64,000 nt of DNA from Syntrophaceae bacterium. Its GTDB lineage: Bacteria > Desulfobacterota > BSN033 > UBA1163. Where the stretch lies: NCBI GenBank assembly GCA_013388635.1, contig JACAEX010000014.1, positions 1-64,000 of the forward strand, given 5' to 3'. Position numbers and translations under genes: made by a program. The notes under the pieces were generated by a model. That model made no database searches. It saw only the letters and a list, made by a program, of their open reading frames with translations, and was not told the origin of the DNA. Below, piece by piece: positions 26,567 to 34,501 of this stretch. Each line of letters opens with the position of its first letter. Position 1 is the first letter of the stretch.

Positions 26567-26633
26567 TGCTAACGTTCAGGGCTAAAAGAAGTGCGACAGC
26601 ATTTGGATGTGGATCTTTTGGCCGATGTTAGGT
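26567..26633 (-). repeat. attC-like recombination site candidate
   Basis: A 67-base imperfect palindrome. On the minus strand it opens ACCTAAC (matches RYYYAAC; 26633-26627) and closes GTTAGCA (26573-26567; GTT core, imperfect GTTRRRY). Internally GGCCAAAAGA pairs with TCTTTTAGCC in 9 of 10 positions. The unpaired spacers between outer and inner arms differ in length (3 and about 5 bases). The TAA stop of the DUF2283 gene lies inside the first box, the typical place of an integron attC after a cassette gene. Confidence 0.45.
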
Positions 26634-26843
26634 GATGTGTTTTCTTAATTCAATCGAAAGCGGTTTCTGCTCTTTTAGTGCGCTAGCCTTCAGTATGGAA
26701 AACCCGATAATGTTTCCCTCTTCATCGACTTTTTCTATCACCGCGTCGTTGTCAGTTTCTTTAAAATAACCGGCTTTTCGTTCAAAGAGAACTTCAAGGT
26801 AGTCTCCCTCTTTGTCGTACCAAACTTTTATCGCTTCCACCAT
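26628..26843 (-). CDS. DUF2283 family protein, probable antitoxin
   Basis: A 71-residue protein with the DUF2283 pattern: VWYDKEGDYLEVLF, then DNDAVIEKVDEEGNIIGFSIL. DUF2283 proteins are commonly encoded next to small toxin-like genes and are suspected antitoxins. Its ATG lies inside the last codons of the upstream toxin-like pseudogene (16-base overlap), which is the typical coupled layout of such pairs. The toxin partner carries a premature stop while this gene is intact, consistent with loss of toxin first. Confidence 0.8.
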   Translation of the reverse strand: MVEAIKVWYDKEGDYLEVLFERKAGYFKETDNDAVIEKVDEEGNIIGFSILKASALKEQKPLSIELRKHIT

Positions 26844-27142
26844 AGTGTTTCACCTCTCTTCATGGTGTCAGTAAAATATGCAGTTAATATGAAAAGGTCA
26901 TCACCTCTTACCTTAACGGTAACACATAAGTATTTTTCACTAACAGGGGTTCCTGAATAACGCCTGGAGAAAGGCTCCGCTTCCCAATCTGTTCGTCATC
27001 CGACAACGACGTCAGGGTTAACCAATGTCTCTGCTATTTTATCAATCTGACCAGACATTTCTGGATGGTCAAGCTCGGTATGCTCCAGACGCTCATCCGT
27101 CAAGCGGATATTTCTGTTGAAGACATCTTCAAACCACTTCAT
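26828..27142 (-). pseudogene. Toxin-like gene with in-frame TGA
   Basis: From ATG 27142 the frame reads MKWFEDVFNRNIRLTDERLE, then HPEMSGQIDKIAETL and NPDVVVG, and meets TGA at 26998-26996 (codon 49). The same frame continues without other stops through RTDWEAEPFSRRYSG, EKYLCVTVKVRGDD and LFILTAYFTDT to TAA 26830-26828. The whole, about 104 residues, looks like the PBECR/DUF4258-like barnase-EndoU-ColicinE5 related small toxin family that accompanies DUF2283; the family name is from memory. One nonsense change appears to have killed it. Confidence 0.65.
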
Positions 27143-27184
27143 TTTTTAGTCCTAATTTATCCGTATTTTTCACGTAAACATGTC

Positions 27185-27213
27185 GCCTAACTCGTTCACA
27201 TCCGAACTTAGGT
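27185..27213 (-). repeat. Short palindrome with GTTAGGC end
   Basis: On the minus strand ACCTAAG (27213-27207) and GTTAGGC (27191-27185) flank GTTC and GAAC arms, forming a 9-bp stem with a 3-base bulge. GTTAGGC is a perfect GTTRRRY core. At 29 bases it is much shorter than a functional attC and may be a deletion derivative. It lies between the recombinase remnant and the toxin-like pseudogene. Confidence 0.3.
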
Positions 27214-27269
27214 CCGGATATACCGACTCTGGCGATACCCCAGAATCCCTATGCCTCTGATAAATATTG

Positions 27270-27617
27270 TCACTCATCACCCCCCTTCTCTAATTCAAGG
27301 ATGTCTAAAGGGCTCAAGATTTTTCCCAGGCTTTTCGTGCTCACGTGAGCAATTAAAACAAGCTCCCTTCGGAGGTCCTCAAAGGCAATTTTCGGATACA
27401 CTCCCGATTCTAATCCCCCTTCATCCCCCTTAACTTAAGGGGGGAATGGAGGGTTAATGTTCTGTTGGTATTTGGAAAACCCGAATGTTTTTGGTCAGGA
27501 TGCCATCTCCGACCAGCAAGGGTCTTAACCTTTTCAACCAGGAGGGGATCATAGGGGAAGGAGACGACGATATGACCAGACGGATGGATCATTTGAGATT
27601 TGAATTCTGGCCAACAC
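27270..27617 (-). pseudogene. Scarred tyrosine recombinase
   Basis: Pieces of one integrase are stitched together. A GTG at 27617, after AGGAGG, starts VLARIQISNDPS; a frameshift leads to PSGHIVVSFPYDPLLVEKVK and GRRWHPDQKH, the N-terminal region of many prokaryotic tyrosine recombinases. A palindromic repeat interrupts it (27425-27443). Further on, VYPKIAFEDLRREL (start of the core-binding domain) is fused directly to HVSTKSLGKILSPLD, the extreme C-terminus after the catalytic tyrosine. The whole catalytic domain, with the R-H-R-Y residues, is deleted. It cannot be functional. Confidence 0.7.
27425..27443. repeat. REP-like perfect palindrome
   Basis: CCCCCTTAA and TTAAGGGGG are perfect complements around a single central C. 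The flanks TCATCCCCC and GGGGAATGGAGGG are typical of a widespread short extragenic repeat. It is inserted within the recombinase remnant. Confidence 0.6.
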
Positions 27618-27759
27618 GCACCCTCCTTTTAGAGTTAAGGGAAAACGGATGAGAAGCGTATGTTTTTACGCACAAATTATCATAACCGCAAAATATGTCA
27701 ATTCTTTTTTGTGCTCGGGTGTGTGGAAGGGAAAACAGATGGTGACAAGCGGGGCAAGC

Positions 27760-27926
27760 CTTGCTCAATTTGTCATTCCTGGCTTGACCAGGAATCCAGG
27801 GTTTCCTGTGAAAACAGGAACCCAGTTTTACACGTTCCTGGTTCCCTGCCTACACAGGGACAGAGCCTGGATTCCCGCCTTCGCGGGAATGACGTTACAG
27901 CTTGTCAATTAAAGACTCGTTAGTAA
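27760..27926. repeat. Palindromic mobile repeat, copy 1
   Basis: About 150 bases shared nearly base for base with 40721-40877. The core carries inverted arms GTCATTCCTGG and CCGCCTTCGCGGGAATGAC plus internal hairpins (GGTTTCCTGTG/ACAGGAACC; GTTCCCTGCC). It codes for nothing and looks like a small non-autonomous element. The left terminal repeat seen in copy 2 is not evident here, while the right end TTAGTAA is. Confidence 0.75.
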
Positions 27927-28023
27927 CAATAAGGACACGACCCCGAATCTTTGACCCATTACTGTAATACCCGTAACAGGTCTTTGACGAAAAGGCAAAT
28001 CAGCCTATTCGCCAGCTGAAATA

Positions 28024-28317
28024 CTATGTCATTTTAATATAGGGTTTACGGGAAATCCCGATCGTATAGGACTCAAACTTCTCTATCAATGCCCGACATT
28101 CCGGGTTTTGCTCGTGGGTGGGCATAACCGTTTTCATGGTATGGATGTCGGCGAAGTCCATTGTCTTGATAAAGGCATCTTCCCCCTCGGCTTGCCACAC
28201 GTCATAAGCCAGACAACCATGGGATTCCCACCAGGGTTTCGTCCCGGATTTTACAAACTCCAGGAACTCGGCCTGCTTCTCCTTGGGAACTCTAAACGTG
28301 AACACAACCTTGACCAT
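28024..28317 (-). CDS. Antibiotic-biosynthesis-monooxygenase-like protein
   Basis: A 97-residue protein with the pattern of dimeric alpha/beta-barrel proteins: FTFRVPKEKQAEFLEFV at the start, CLAYDVWQAEGED in the middle and a final short strand. Members bind or oxidise small quinol-like or aromatic molecules without cofactors, but many have no known role. A strong AAAGGAGGCC precedes the ATG. It lies downstream of the amidohydrolase and may belong to the same operon. Confidence 0.6.
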   Translation of the reverse strand: MVKVVFTFRVPKEKQAEFLEFVKSGTKPWWESHGCLAYDVWQAEGEDAFIKTMDFADIHTMKTVMPTHEQNPECRALIEKFESYTIGISRKPYIKMT

Positions 28318-28331
28318 ATGTGGCCTCCTTT

Positions 28332-28507
28332 CTAAGAAACCGTGCCGTAATTAATGAGAAACTGCTTTGCCTCCGACATGGGACAGGCGGTCAGGTGACG
28401 AAGCTTTAGGGCGGAAACCTTTTATCGTCCAGCTCCCGGGTCTCAAGTTCATGAAAGGGATCCCATTTCCAAGAAGGACGATGACCCATCACTCTAAACG
28501 ACCGCAT
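28332..28507 (-). pseudogene. Possible decayed small ORF
   Basis: In the 256-base gap between the amidohydrolase and the monooxygenase-like gene, ATG 28507 opens MRSFRVMGHRPSWKWDPFHE, which runs to ELDDK. A frame change then allows KVSALKLRHLTACPMSEAKQ to continue to a TAG at 28334-28332, just before the next gene's ribosome site. Composition looks protein-like but no family is recognised. It could equally be chance. Confidence 0.2.
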
Positions 28508-28573
28508 CCTAAAGTTGAGGAGCCTGAGCGTGTGTCCCGCTGACGTCGACCGCCTGCCAGAGGTTGCAAAGGA

Positions 28574-29596
28574 TCATGTTGCTGGTGCGATCCCGATCCG
28601 CTTTGCATTAAGATAGTAAATCTTCTCTTTTTCTCTTTGAGAGAGGTTGATCCGCTGAAGAAAACGCATGCAGGGATCCATCTCTTCAAATGGATAATCC
28701 GTACCGAGGAGGATTCGATCGATTCCCATGGCTTCATAAGTGCATCGAAAGGCAGGCTCATAATGGTTTCCGCTGGTTGCCACGAATATGTTGCTTCGCA
28801 AATACTCGCTCGGCTTCTTTGAAATCTTCGGCCTCAGATTCGGGTCAAAGGGCCTGAGGTAAGCCCAATCCACTCTCTCCATAAAGAAGGGGAGGCCTTC
28901 TCCGAGGTGTCCAAGGATGACCATCAATCTGGGAAATTCATCGAAGATGCCAGCATAGATCATACGGAAGAGGCATAACAAGACCTCAAATCCAAAGCCG
29001 AAAGGAGGGCCCGCCAGAGGAAATCCATATCTATCCGCCTGTGAATAGGCTGAGACCGTCGGATGGAGATAGATGGGGACATTCAGTCTCTCTGCCCTCT
29101 CAAGGATCGGTCGATACTGTTTTTCATCTAAATAGGAGTCTCCATAATGGGCATGGGTATTCCAGCCAACAAAACCAAGATCCTTGACGCATCTTTCAAG
29201 TTCATCCGCCGCCTCTCCGGGCCGTTTGGGAGCCAATGCAGCAAACCCCATAAACCGGTCCGGATATCGATGGATGACTTCTGACAGGGCATTATTGGTC
29301 TCTACTGCCAGGGCCGACCCTACCGCGGGGTCCAGCTGTTCAATGCCAGGGGCGGCCAGACTGAGGATCTGGATATCCACTCCTGATGCATCCATTCTCT
29401 TGAGCCGGCCCTTGCCATGATCTAACAGAGACTCAAGCAAGGGATCGCCAAAGGGCTGTACCACCTCTTCGTTATACCAGAGACGCCGGGAATGGTTCTG
29501 CGCATCCTCAACGAATCTCGGATATCCCTTATTCTCTGAGAGCGTTTTCAGATATTTTTCTGTCCAAAAATGGGCTTCAAAATCGATTTTCTTCAT
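28574..29596 (-). CDS. Amidohydrolase-2 family decarboxylase/hydrolase
   Basis: A 340-residue TIM-barrel protein of the ACMSD/gamma-resorcylate decarboxylase group. It shows the metal-binding N-terminus IDFEAHFW (Glu-x-His), IYLHPTVSA carrying the next His, ILGHLGEGLPF and the C-terminal GTDYPFEEMDP with the catalytic Asp. Relatives non-oxidatively decarboxylate hydroxybenzoates or aminocarboxymuconate semialdehyde; others are hydrolases. It is 41 bases downstream of livM in the same direction, so its substrate is probably what the importer brings in. The exact substrate cannot be read from the sequence. Confidence 0.82.
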   Translation of the reverse strand: MKKIDFEAHFWTEKYLKTLSENKGYPRFVEDAQNHSRRLWYNEEVVQPFGDPLLESLLDHGKGRLKRMDASGVDIQILSLAAPGIEQLDPAVGSALAVETNNALSEVIHRYPDRFMGFAALAPKRPGEAADELERCVKDLGFVGWNTHAHYGDSYLDEKQYRPILERAERLNVPIYLHPTVSAYSQADRYGFPLAGPPFGFGFEVLLCLFRMIYAGIFDEFPRLMVILGHLGEGLPFFMERVDWAYLRPFDPNLRPKISKKPSEYLRSNIFVATSGNHYEPAFRCTYEAMGIDRILLGTDYPFEEMDPCMRFLQRINLSQREKEKIYYLNAKRIGIAPAT

Positions 29597-29637
29597 CTCT
29601 CCTTCCTTTCCTTATACTTTCCTCTCTGCCCAAGAGA

Positions 29638-30579
29638 CTACTTGCGCCGGGGAGAGAGAAACTCAAACCCGAGTTTTTCCTGAACGGTGCCCATGATTCC
29701 TTTTGGGGCGATCAGGATGGCTCCGATCGCAATCGAGCCCAGTATCAGCAAACTGACGTTTGGATATTCGGAAAGCCACTGGTGGAGAAACACATAGAGG
29801 AAGGAACCGATGATCGGCCCCTCAATCGTTCCGATTCCTCCGATGATTGTGATAAAGACCATCTGGACGGTCCAATCGATTCCGAAGGCGCTGTAGGGTT
29901 GAATAAAGATATGATGAAGGTACATCACGCCTGAAACCGCACCGGTTACGCCAGCACTGATTAAGAAACAGCAGAGCTTACAGCGGAAGATATCGACCCC
30001 CAAGGTTTCGGATGCCGTCTCTTCATCCCGGATGGCCATTAAACCCAGGCCGAGCTTGGACCGGAGAAGGAAATAGACGAGCGCAACGGAGGCCACTCCA
30101 GCCCCCAGAGCAGTGAAATAGATGGTGTTGAATGAAAGGGCATAAGTGGGCTTGACGAAGAGGCCCATGCCATATCCTACATACTTCCAATTACTGAAAA
30201 GGATCCGGAGGGTCTCGGCGACCGTCCATGTCCCGATAGCAAAATAGACCCCCCTCATTCTAAAAATGGGCGCAGAAATCAAAAGGGCGAAGAGGACGGA
30301 AACCGTCCCTCCAAGGATGATGCTCAACCAGATCGGAAACCCGTAGTATACCGAAAAGACAGCAAGGGCATAGCCTCCCAGGCCAATGAAGGCCTGTTGA
30401 CCGAGAGAGATGAGGCCGGAATAACCAGCGAGGAGGTTCCACATCTGGGAAAGGGCAAGGTTGAGGGAGAAGAGGAGTACCAGTAAGATCCAGTAACGAG
30501 ACGCCCAGTAGGGAAGGGCGATCAGGCCGAGTAGGATCAGGATGATTCCGATGAATCGGCGTGACCGAAGAAGTTCCAT
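29638..30579 (-). CDS. livM: Branched-chain-type ABC permease LivM
   Basis: The second membrane subunit of a LivKHMGF-type importer. About 313 residues with eight or more hydrophobic helices and the family segment LLAGYSGLISLGQQAFIGLG, then AIRDEETASETLGVD, the coupling region facing the ATPases. The ATG reading MELLRSRRF was chosen; it lies five bases after the livH stop and avoids a 24-residue extension overlapping livH. Such systems import branched-chain amino acids, amides, urea or aromatic acids. Confidence 0.92.
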   Translation of the reverse strand: MELLRSRRFIGIILILLGLIALPYWASRYWILLVLLFSLNLALSQMWNLLAGYSGLISLGQQAFIGLGGYALAVFSVYYGFPIWLSIILGGTVSVLFALLISAPIFRMRGVYFAIGTWTVAETLRILFSNWKYVGYGMGLFVKPTYALSFNTIYFTALGAGVASVALVYFLLRSKLGLGLMAIRDEETASETLGVDIFRCKLCCFLISAGVTGAVSGVMYLHHIFIQPYSAFGIDWTVQMVFITIIGGIGTIEGPIIGSFLYVFLHQWLSEYPNVSLLILGSIAIGAILIAPKGIMGTVQEKLGFEFLSPRRK

Positions 30580-30584
30580 TCTCC

Positions 30585-31460
30585 CTATCCCTTTGCGAAA
30601 AGGCCAGTGGGTTTGAAGGTGAGCACAATCAACAGGATCAAATAACCACAAAGGAGCTGAAACCCGGCGCCTAAGAAATGAGCCCCCAGAATCTGAGCCA
30701 GACCGAGGATCAGCCCCCCTAAGAAAGTCCCTAACAGGCTTCCCAGACCACCGACGATGACCACGCCAAAGGCGATGATCAGATATTCAGGGCCGGTGTG
30801 GGGATAAAAGGTAAAGGTCATTCCTACCAGGACTCCTGCGATAGCGGCCGTTCCAGTGGCAATGCCCATAGCAAAGCTGTAGATCGTTCTCGTGTTAATC
30901 CCCATCAGTTGGGCAGCACCCTCATCATCCGAAGCAGCCCGGATAGCCTTCCCCATATAGGTCCTGTTAAAGAATCGGCTGAGCAGGGCGATCGTAATCA
31001 GGGAGACAATGAAATCCACAAGATAGACCAACGGAATATTGAGAAAGCTGCCGAGAGAGATGGTTTTGACAGAGATCGAAGTCATCAATGTCCTGGCATC
31101 CGGTGTAAAGACCAGGAGCAATAGATTCTGCAGGATGATCGAGAGGCCAAAGGCCACCAGAAGGGGAGGGTTCATCCCCTTACCCAAGACCCGGTTCAAC
31201 AGGCAGTATTGAACGATAAATCCGATCAGGGCCATCACCGGAATGACCACGATCAACGTGAGCAAGGGACTGATCGGGAAGAAGGTCATGGTGACCAGGC
31301 TCAGATAGCTCGCCAAGATGACCAGGTCGCCATGGGCCAAATTCACCATGCGTACAATGCCGAAGATCATCGACAATCCAATTCCAATGATCCCGTAAAG
31401 ACCCCCGAGGAGAAGGCCATTGGTGATTGGAGCTTTCAGTTCATTTAAGAAGGAGAGCAT
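30585..31460 (-). CDS. livH: Branched-chain-type ABC permease LivH
   Basis: A 291-residue membrane subunit partnering LivM, with about eight helices, the N-terminal GLLLGGLYGIIGIGLSMIFG and the coupling loop AIRAASDDEGAAQLMGIN. It starts 12 bases after the livF stop codon and is followed almost immediately by livM, so the transporter is translated as a coupled unit. Confidence 0.93.
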   Translation of the reverse strand: MLSFLNELKAPITNGLLLGGLYGIIGIGLSMIFGIVRMVNLAHGDLVILASYLSLVTMTFFPISPLLTLIVVIPVMALIGFIVQYCLLNRVLGKGMNPPLLVAFGLSIILQNLLLLVFTPDARTLMTSISVKTISLGSFLNIPLVYLVDFIVSLITIALLSRFFNRTYMGKAIRAASDDEGAAQLMGINTRTIYSFAMGIATGTAAIAGVLVGMTFTFYPHTGPEYLIIAFGVVIVGGLGSLLGTFLGGLILGLAQILGAHFLGAGFQLLCGYLILLIVLTFKPTGLFAKG

Positions 31461-31472
31461 GGCTTTAACGTC

Positions 31473-32186
31473 CTACACTCCGAAATAGGCCTTTCGAATG
31501 TCCTCCTGGGACAGCTCGCCAGGCCTGCCTTCAAGACGAATCTTCCCAGACTGCATCACATAGACCTTATGGCAGGCCTTCAGACTCCTCTGAATATCCT
31601 GTTCCACTAAGAGTGCGGAGATCCCTTCTGAATGGATCTGTTTCACCGTCTGATAGATGTTCTTGATCACCAGAGGAGCCAACCCCAAAGATATCTCGTC
31701 CAAAAGAATAAGTCTGGGTTGGGACATCAGGGCCCGGCCGATGGCCAGCATCTGCTGTTCCCCTCCACTGAGTGTGATGGAGAACTGGTTTTTTCTCTTT
31801 TCGAGAATCGGAAAGAGTTCATAGATCTTTTTGAGAACCTGATCCCTCTTCTGCCTGGCCTTGGGGACATAACATCCCATCTCCAGATTCTCCAGCACCG
31901 TTAAACGGGGAAAGATCCTTCTTCCCTCGGGAACCATTGAGATGCCTTCGGCAACCATCTGATAGGGCATCCAGCCATCGATTCTTTTGTGATCGAATTC
32001 GATGATCCCACTGGACGGACGCAGAACGCCTGCAATCGTATTGAGAAGGGTTGACTTCCCTGCCCCATTGGCACCGATGATGGAGACGACCAGACCTTTC
32101 TCCACCTCAAGGGAAACATCCCAGAGAGCATGAAAATCGTGGTAAAAGACCTCGATATGTTGAACTCGGAGAAGGGGTTTCGCCAC
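31473..32186 (-). CDS. livF: ABC transporter ATPase LivF
   Basis: A 237-residue ATPase with Walker A GANGAGKST, signature LSGGEQQMLAIGRAL and Walker B RLILLDEIS. I placed the start at GTG 32186, whose first base is the last base of the livG stop codon, with GGAGGAAGG upstream. The longer frame beginning MHGIEG overlaps livG and is not LivF-like. It energises uptake together with LivG. Confidence 0.93.
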   Translation of the reverse strand: MAKPLLRVQHIEVFYHDFHALWDVSLEVEKGLVVSIIGANGAGKSTLLNTIAGVLRPSSGIIEFDHKRIDGWMPYQMVAEGISMVPEGRRIFPRLTVLENLEMGCYVPKARQKRDQVLKKIYELFPILEKRKNQFSITLSGGEQQMLAIGRALMSQPRLILLDEISLGLAPLVIKNIYQTVKQIHSEGISALLVEQDIQRSLKACHKVYVMQSGKIRLEGRPGELSQEDIRKAYFGV

Positions 32187-32911
32187 TATCCTTCCTCCAC
32201 CCCCAAATAAACCTCCTGGACTTCCTTCGATTCCATGCATTCCTTCGGGTCACCGCACATCAACGTCTTTCCTCCGCTGATCACCAAGAGACGATCCACC
32301 CCCTTGTTCATCATCATCATAATATGTTCCACCCAGATGATGGTGATCCCTCTCTGCTGAATAGCCTTGACAATTTGAAGCAGGTTCTCAATTTCAACCT
32401 CGGTCAATCCGGCAGCCACCTCATCGATCAGGAGAAGCCTCGGTTTGGTTGCCAACGCCCGGGATAGCTCGAGCCTCTTCCTATCGAGGAGAGGTAGTTT
32501 TCCCGCGAAAAGATCTTTTTTCGGCAACAGCCCGGTGAAATCCAGAATTTCAGTTGCCTCCTGGCGGGCCTCCCTTCCTTTGAGGTTGGCCCCATATTCG
32601 GCCCCGACTAAAAGGTTTTCAAAAACGGTCATGTTCTCGAAGGGCCGGGGGATTTGGTAAGTCCGGCCGATTCCTAAGCGACATCGGTGAGCGGCTGAAA
32701 GATGTGTGATATCGGTCTCCTCGTAAATGATCTTCCCGCTGTCGGGCTTATAGACGCCTGTGATCAGATTAAAGACCGTCGTCTTCCCTGCCCCATTAGG
32801 TCCCATCATCCCCAAGATCTCCCCCTTTTGAACGTCGAAGGAAAGGGAGTCGACCGCGGTCAGATTTCCGAAGGTCTTGGTCAGATTTTTTATGGCCAGG
32901 ATCTCAGGCAT
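32186..32911 (-). CDS. livG: ABC transporter ATPase LivG
   Basis: A 241-residue ATPase with Walker A GPNGAGKTTVFNLITG, a modified signature around PLLDRKRLELSRAL (LLDRKR in place of LSGGQ, common in this branch of LivG proteins) and Walker B RLLLIDEVAAGL. Its stop overlaps livF by one base. It follows the binding-protein gene after a 165-base gap that contains a strong stem-loop. Confidence 0.92.
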   Translation of the reverse strand: MPEILAIKNLTKTFGNLTAVDSLSFDVQKGEILGMMGPNGAGKTTVFNLITGVYKPDSGKIIYEETDITHLSAAHRCRLGIGRTYQIPRPFENMTVFENLLVGAEYGANLKGREARQEATEILDFTGLLPKKDLFAGKLPLLDRKRLELSRALATKPRLLLIDEVAAGLTEVEIENLLQIVKAIQQRGITIIWVEHIMMMMNKGVDRLLVISGGKTLMCGDPKECMESKEVQEVYLGVEEG

Positions 32912-32988
32912 TTCAGTTTCCCGTCAGGACAAACCTGCCCACGAGTCAAGCGATGGGATGGGGAAGGTTGTTGCCGGCGAGATGGCAT

Positions 32989-33021
32989 CCGCAGAAGGGA
33001 CCTTTGAGGCCCCTTCTGCGG
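32989..33021. other. Stem-loop between livK and livG
   Basis: CCGCAGAAGGG (32989-32999) pairs perfectly with CCCTTCTGCGG (33011-33021) around an 11-base loop. There is no T run in the direction of transcription. A hairpin in this place usually protects the upstream binding-protein message, allowing more binding protein than permease. Confidence 0.55.
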
Positions 33022-33076
33022 GCAGGGTGTTCAGTTCTCTTTCTCTTCCAGTCTTACGTCTTGAGTCGATCCTCGA

Positions 33077-34369
33077 TCATTTGATTCCGCGGAGTTCATG
33101 GATGGAGACCATTTTCGCTTCCTTGGGCAGCATTTTGTAGTTTCCATTCGAAACGAGAACGGGATGGAAGGGAAACTTTTTGCCCTTGATCCATTGAAGC
33201 CCGCCGGTCGGAACGATTGAAATATTCTTCTCATTGAATTTGATATGACCCTGTATCGTACTGAGGTTCGTGGCAGCGAAGGCCTTCCGCAGCGTCTCCT
33301 TGTCAAGCGTCTGAGCGCGTTTGAGCACATCGGCCACAATTTCATAACCCCCGTATAATCCACCCAGAGGCGCAGTCCACTGTTTACCCGAAGCCGATTC
33401 ATAGGCAGCGGCCAAATCCTTTGCGGACTCACCGGTGAGGGAAGACTTGAATGGGTAGGAGGGATGCCATAAAGATTCTGACGAAGTTCCCAATCCGAGA
33501 TCCCCGCCAATCGCTTCGACCGCTGTAGGGAACATCAGCGCCCTTCCAACCGTGCAGATTTTTGGAATGAAGTTCTCCCGGAAGCATTGCCTCCAAACCC
33601 TGGCGAAATCAGGAGGAGACATGTTTGCGAACATGATCTCCACATTCTCCTTTTTCCATCCGCTGATGATCGTGCCGTAGTCCATGGTCCCGGGTGGAAA
33701 TCTCCCGATGTCGATCACCCTGTAACCCGCGGGCTCAAGGGCTTTTTTCGACCCCTCGGTCCAGGCCACTCCATCAGGGTCGTTCTGGGCCAGGAGACCA
33801 ACGATCTTGTTGGTCTTGACATCTTCCCACATCTCCAAGAAAGATGCCATGTAGTCTCTCACGCTGAAGGAGGCATCAAATGCCCAATGAAAGGGACCGC
33901 CGAGCAAAAACATTTCAACTGGCATCATCGTGCTGACACATGGGACCTTAAACCTTTCGCAGACAGCGGCCACAGGACTCACCGTCGCTGGAGTTGCGGA
34001 AACATACATGATGTCCACATTGTCATTGAGGATCAGCTTGGAGCCGACATCGCCCGCCTTCGAAGGATTGCTCTCCGTATCCACAATCTTCACTTTCACC
34101 GGAAGCTTCTTCCCAGCCTCTTTGATATAGATCCCTCCGTCCCTGTTAATATCGGCGATCGCCTTGTCGTCGATCCAGGGAGACACAGTGGTGAAAGCAG
34201 AGACAGGGCCCGTAATCGGAAGGGGCCGTCCGATAAGAATGTAATCCCTCGTGGCTGCCCGTGCTGGCCTGAGAAATCTGGGGATGGAAGAAGACAGGCC
34301 AACCGCAGCCGCCGTAACTCCAGCCTTCTTAATGAATTCCCTCCGACTGATATCCTTTTTCTTTCTCAT
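33077..34369 (-). CDS. Tat-exported ABC substrate-binding protein
   Basis: A 430-residue periplasmic-binding protein of the LivK/type-I fold. The N-terminus carries a twin-arginine signal, DISRREFIKKAG followed by a hydrophobic stretch and ending near RPARA. The mature part begins with ILIGRPLPITGPVSAF. It would capture the substrate for LivHMGF. Export folded through Tat is seen for some Liv-type aromatic-acid binders. A perfect AAGGAGGTTGAG precedes the ATG and a promoter is visible upstream. Confidence 0.92.
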   Translation of the reverse strand: MRKKKDISRREFIKKAGVTAAAVGLSSSIPRFLRPARAATRDYILIGRPLPITGPVSAFTTVSPWIDDKAIADINRDGGIYIKEAGKKLPVKVKIVDTESNPSKAGDVGSKLILNDNVDIMYVSATPATVSPVAAVCERFKVPCVSTMMPVEMFLLGGPFHWAFDASFSVRDYMASFLEMWEDVKTNKIVGLLAQNDPDGVAWTEGSKKALEPAGYRVIDIGRFPPGTMDYGTIISGWKKENVEIMFANMSPPDFARVWRQCFRENFIPKICTVGRALMFPTAVEAIGGDLGLGTSSESLWHPSYPFKSSLTGESAKDLAAAYESASGKQWTAPLGGLYGGYEIVADVLKRAQTLDKETLRKAFAATNLSTIQGHIKFNEKNISIVPTGGLQWIKGKKFPFHPVLVSNGNYKMLPKEAKMVSIHELRGIK

Positions 34370-34451
34370 CTCAACCTCCTTATTTTTTTTCGAAATTCAG
34401 AATCGCTTTTCTTAAATGTCACTTAAACTTCCTGTTTCCGATTGAGCATTA

Positions 34452-34480
34452 ATATCTTACTATGTTATCAGGTTTGTCAA
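34452..34480 (-). promoter_or_regulatory. Promoter of the liv operon
   Basis: Minus-strand TTGACA (34480-34475), 17-base spacer, AGATAT (34457-34452). Transcription would start about 75 bases before the binding-protein ATG. Confidence 0.5.
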
Positions 34481-34501
34481 GAGAAAAGTGGTTGTCGCTT
34501 A

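Noticed and set aside
26996-26998. TGA as a selenocysteine codon
   Set aside because: The residue position is not a Cys in a redox motif, the protein is a toxin-like small gene in a strip of pseudogenes, and no selenocysteine-insertion hairpin was evident just downstream.
27270-27617. Recombinase remnant as an integron integrase (IntI)
   Set aside because: The surviving N- and C-terminal pieces look like general prokaryotic tyrosine recombinases; the IntI-specific helix region would lie in the deleted part, so IntI cannot be claimed.
27650-27760. GCGTA/TACGC hairpin and small open frames here as a gene
   Set aside because: The frames are short, lack ribosome sites and run into the mobile repeat.
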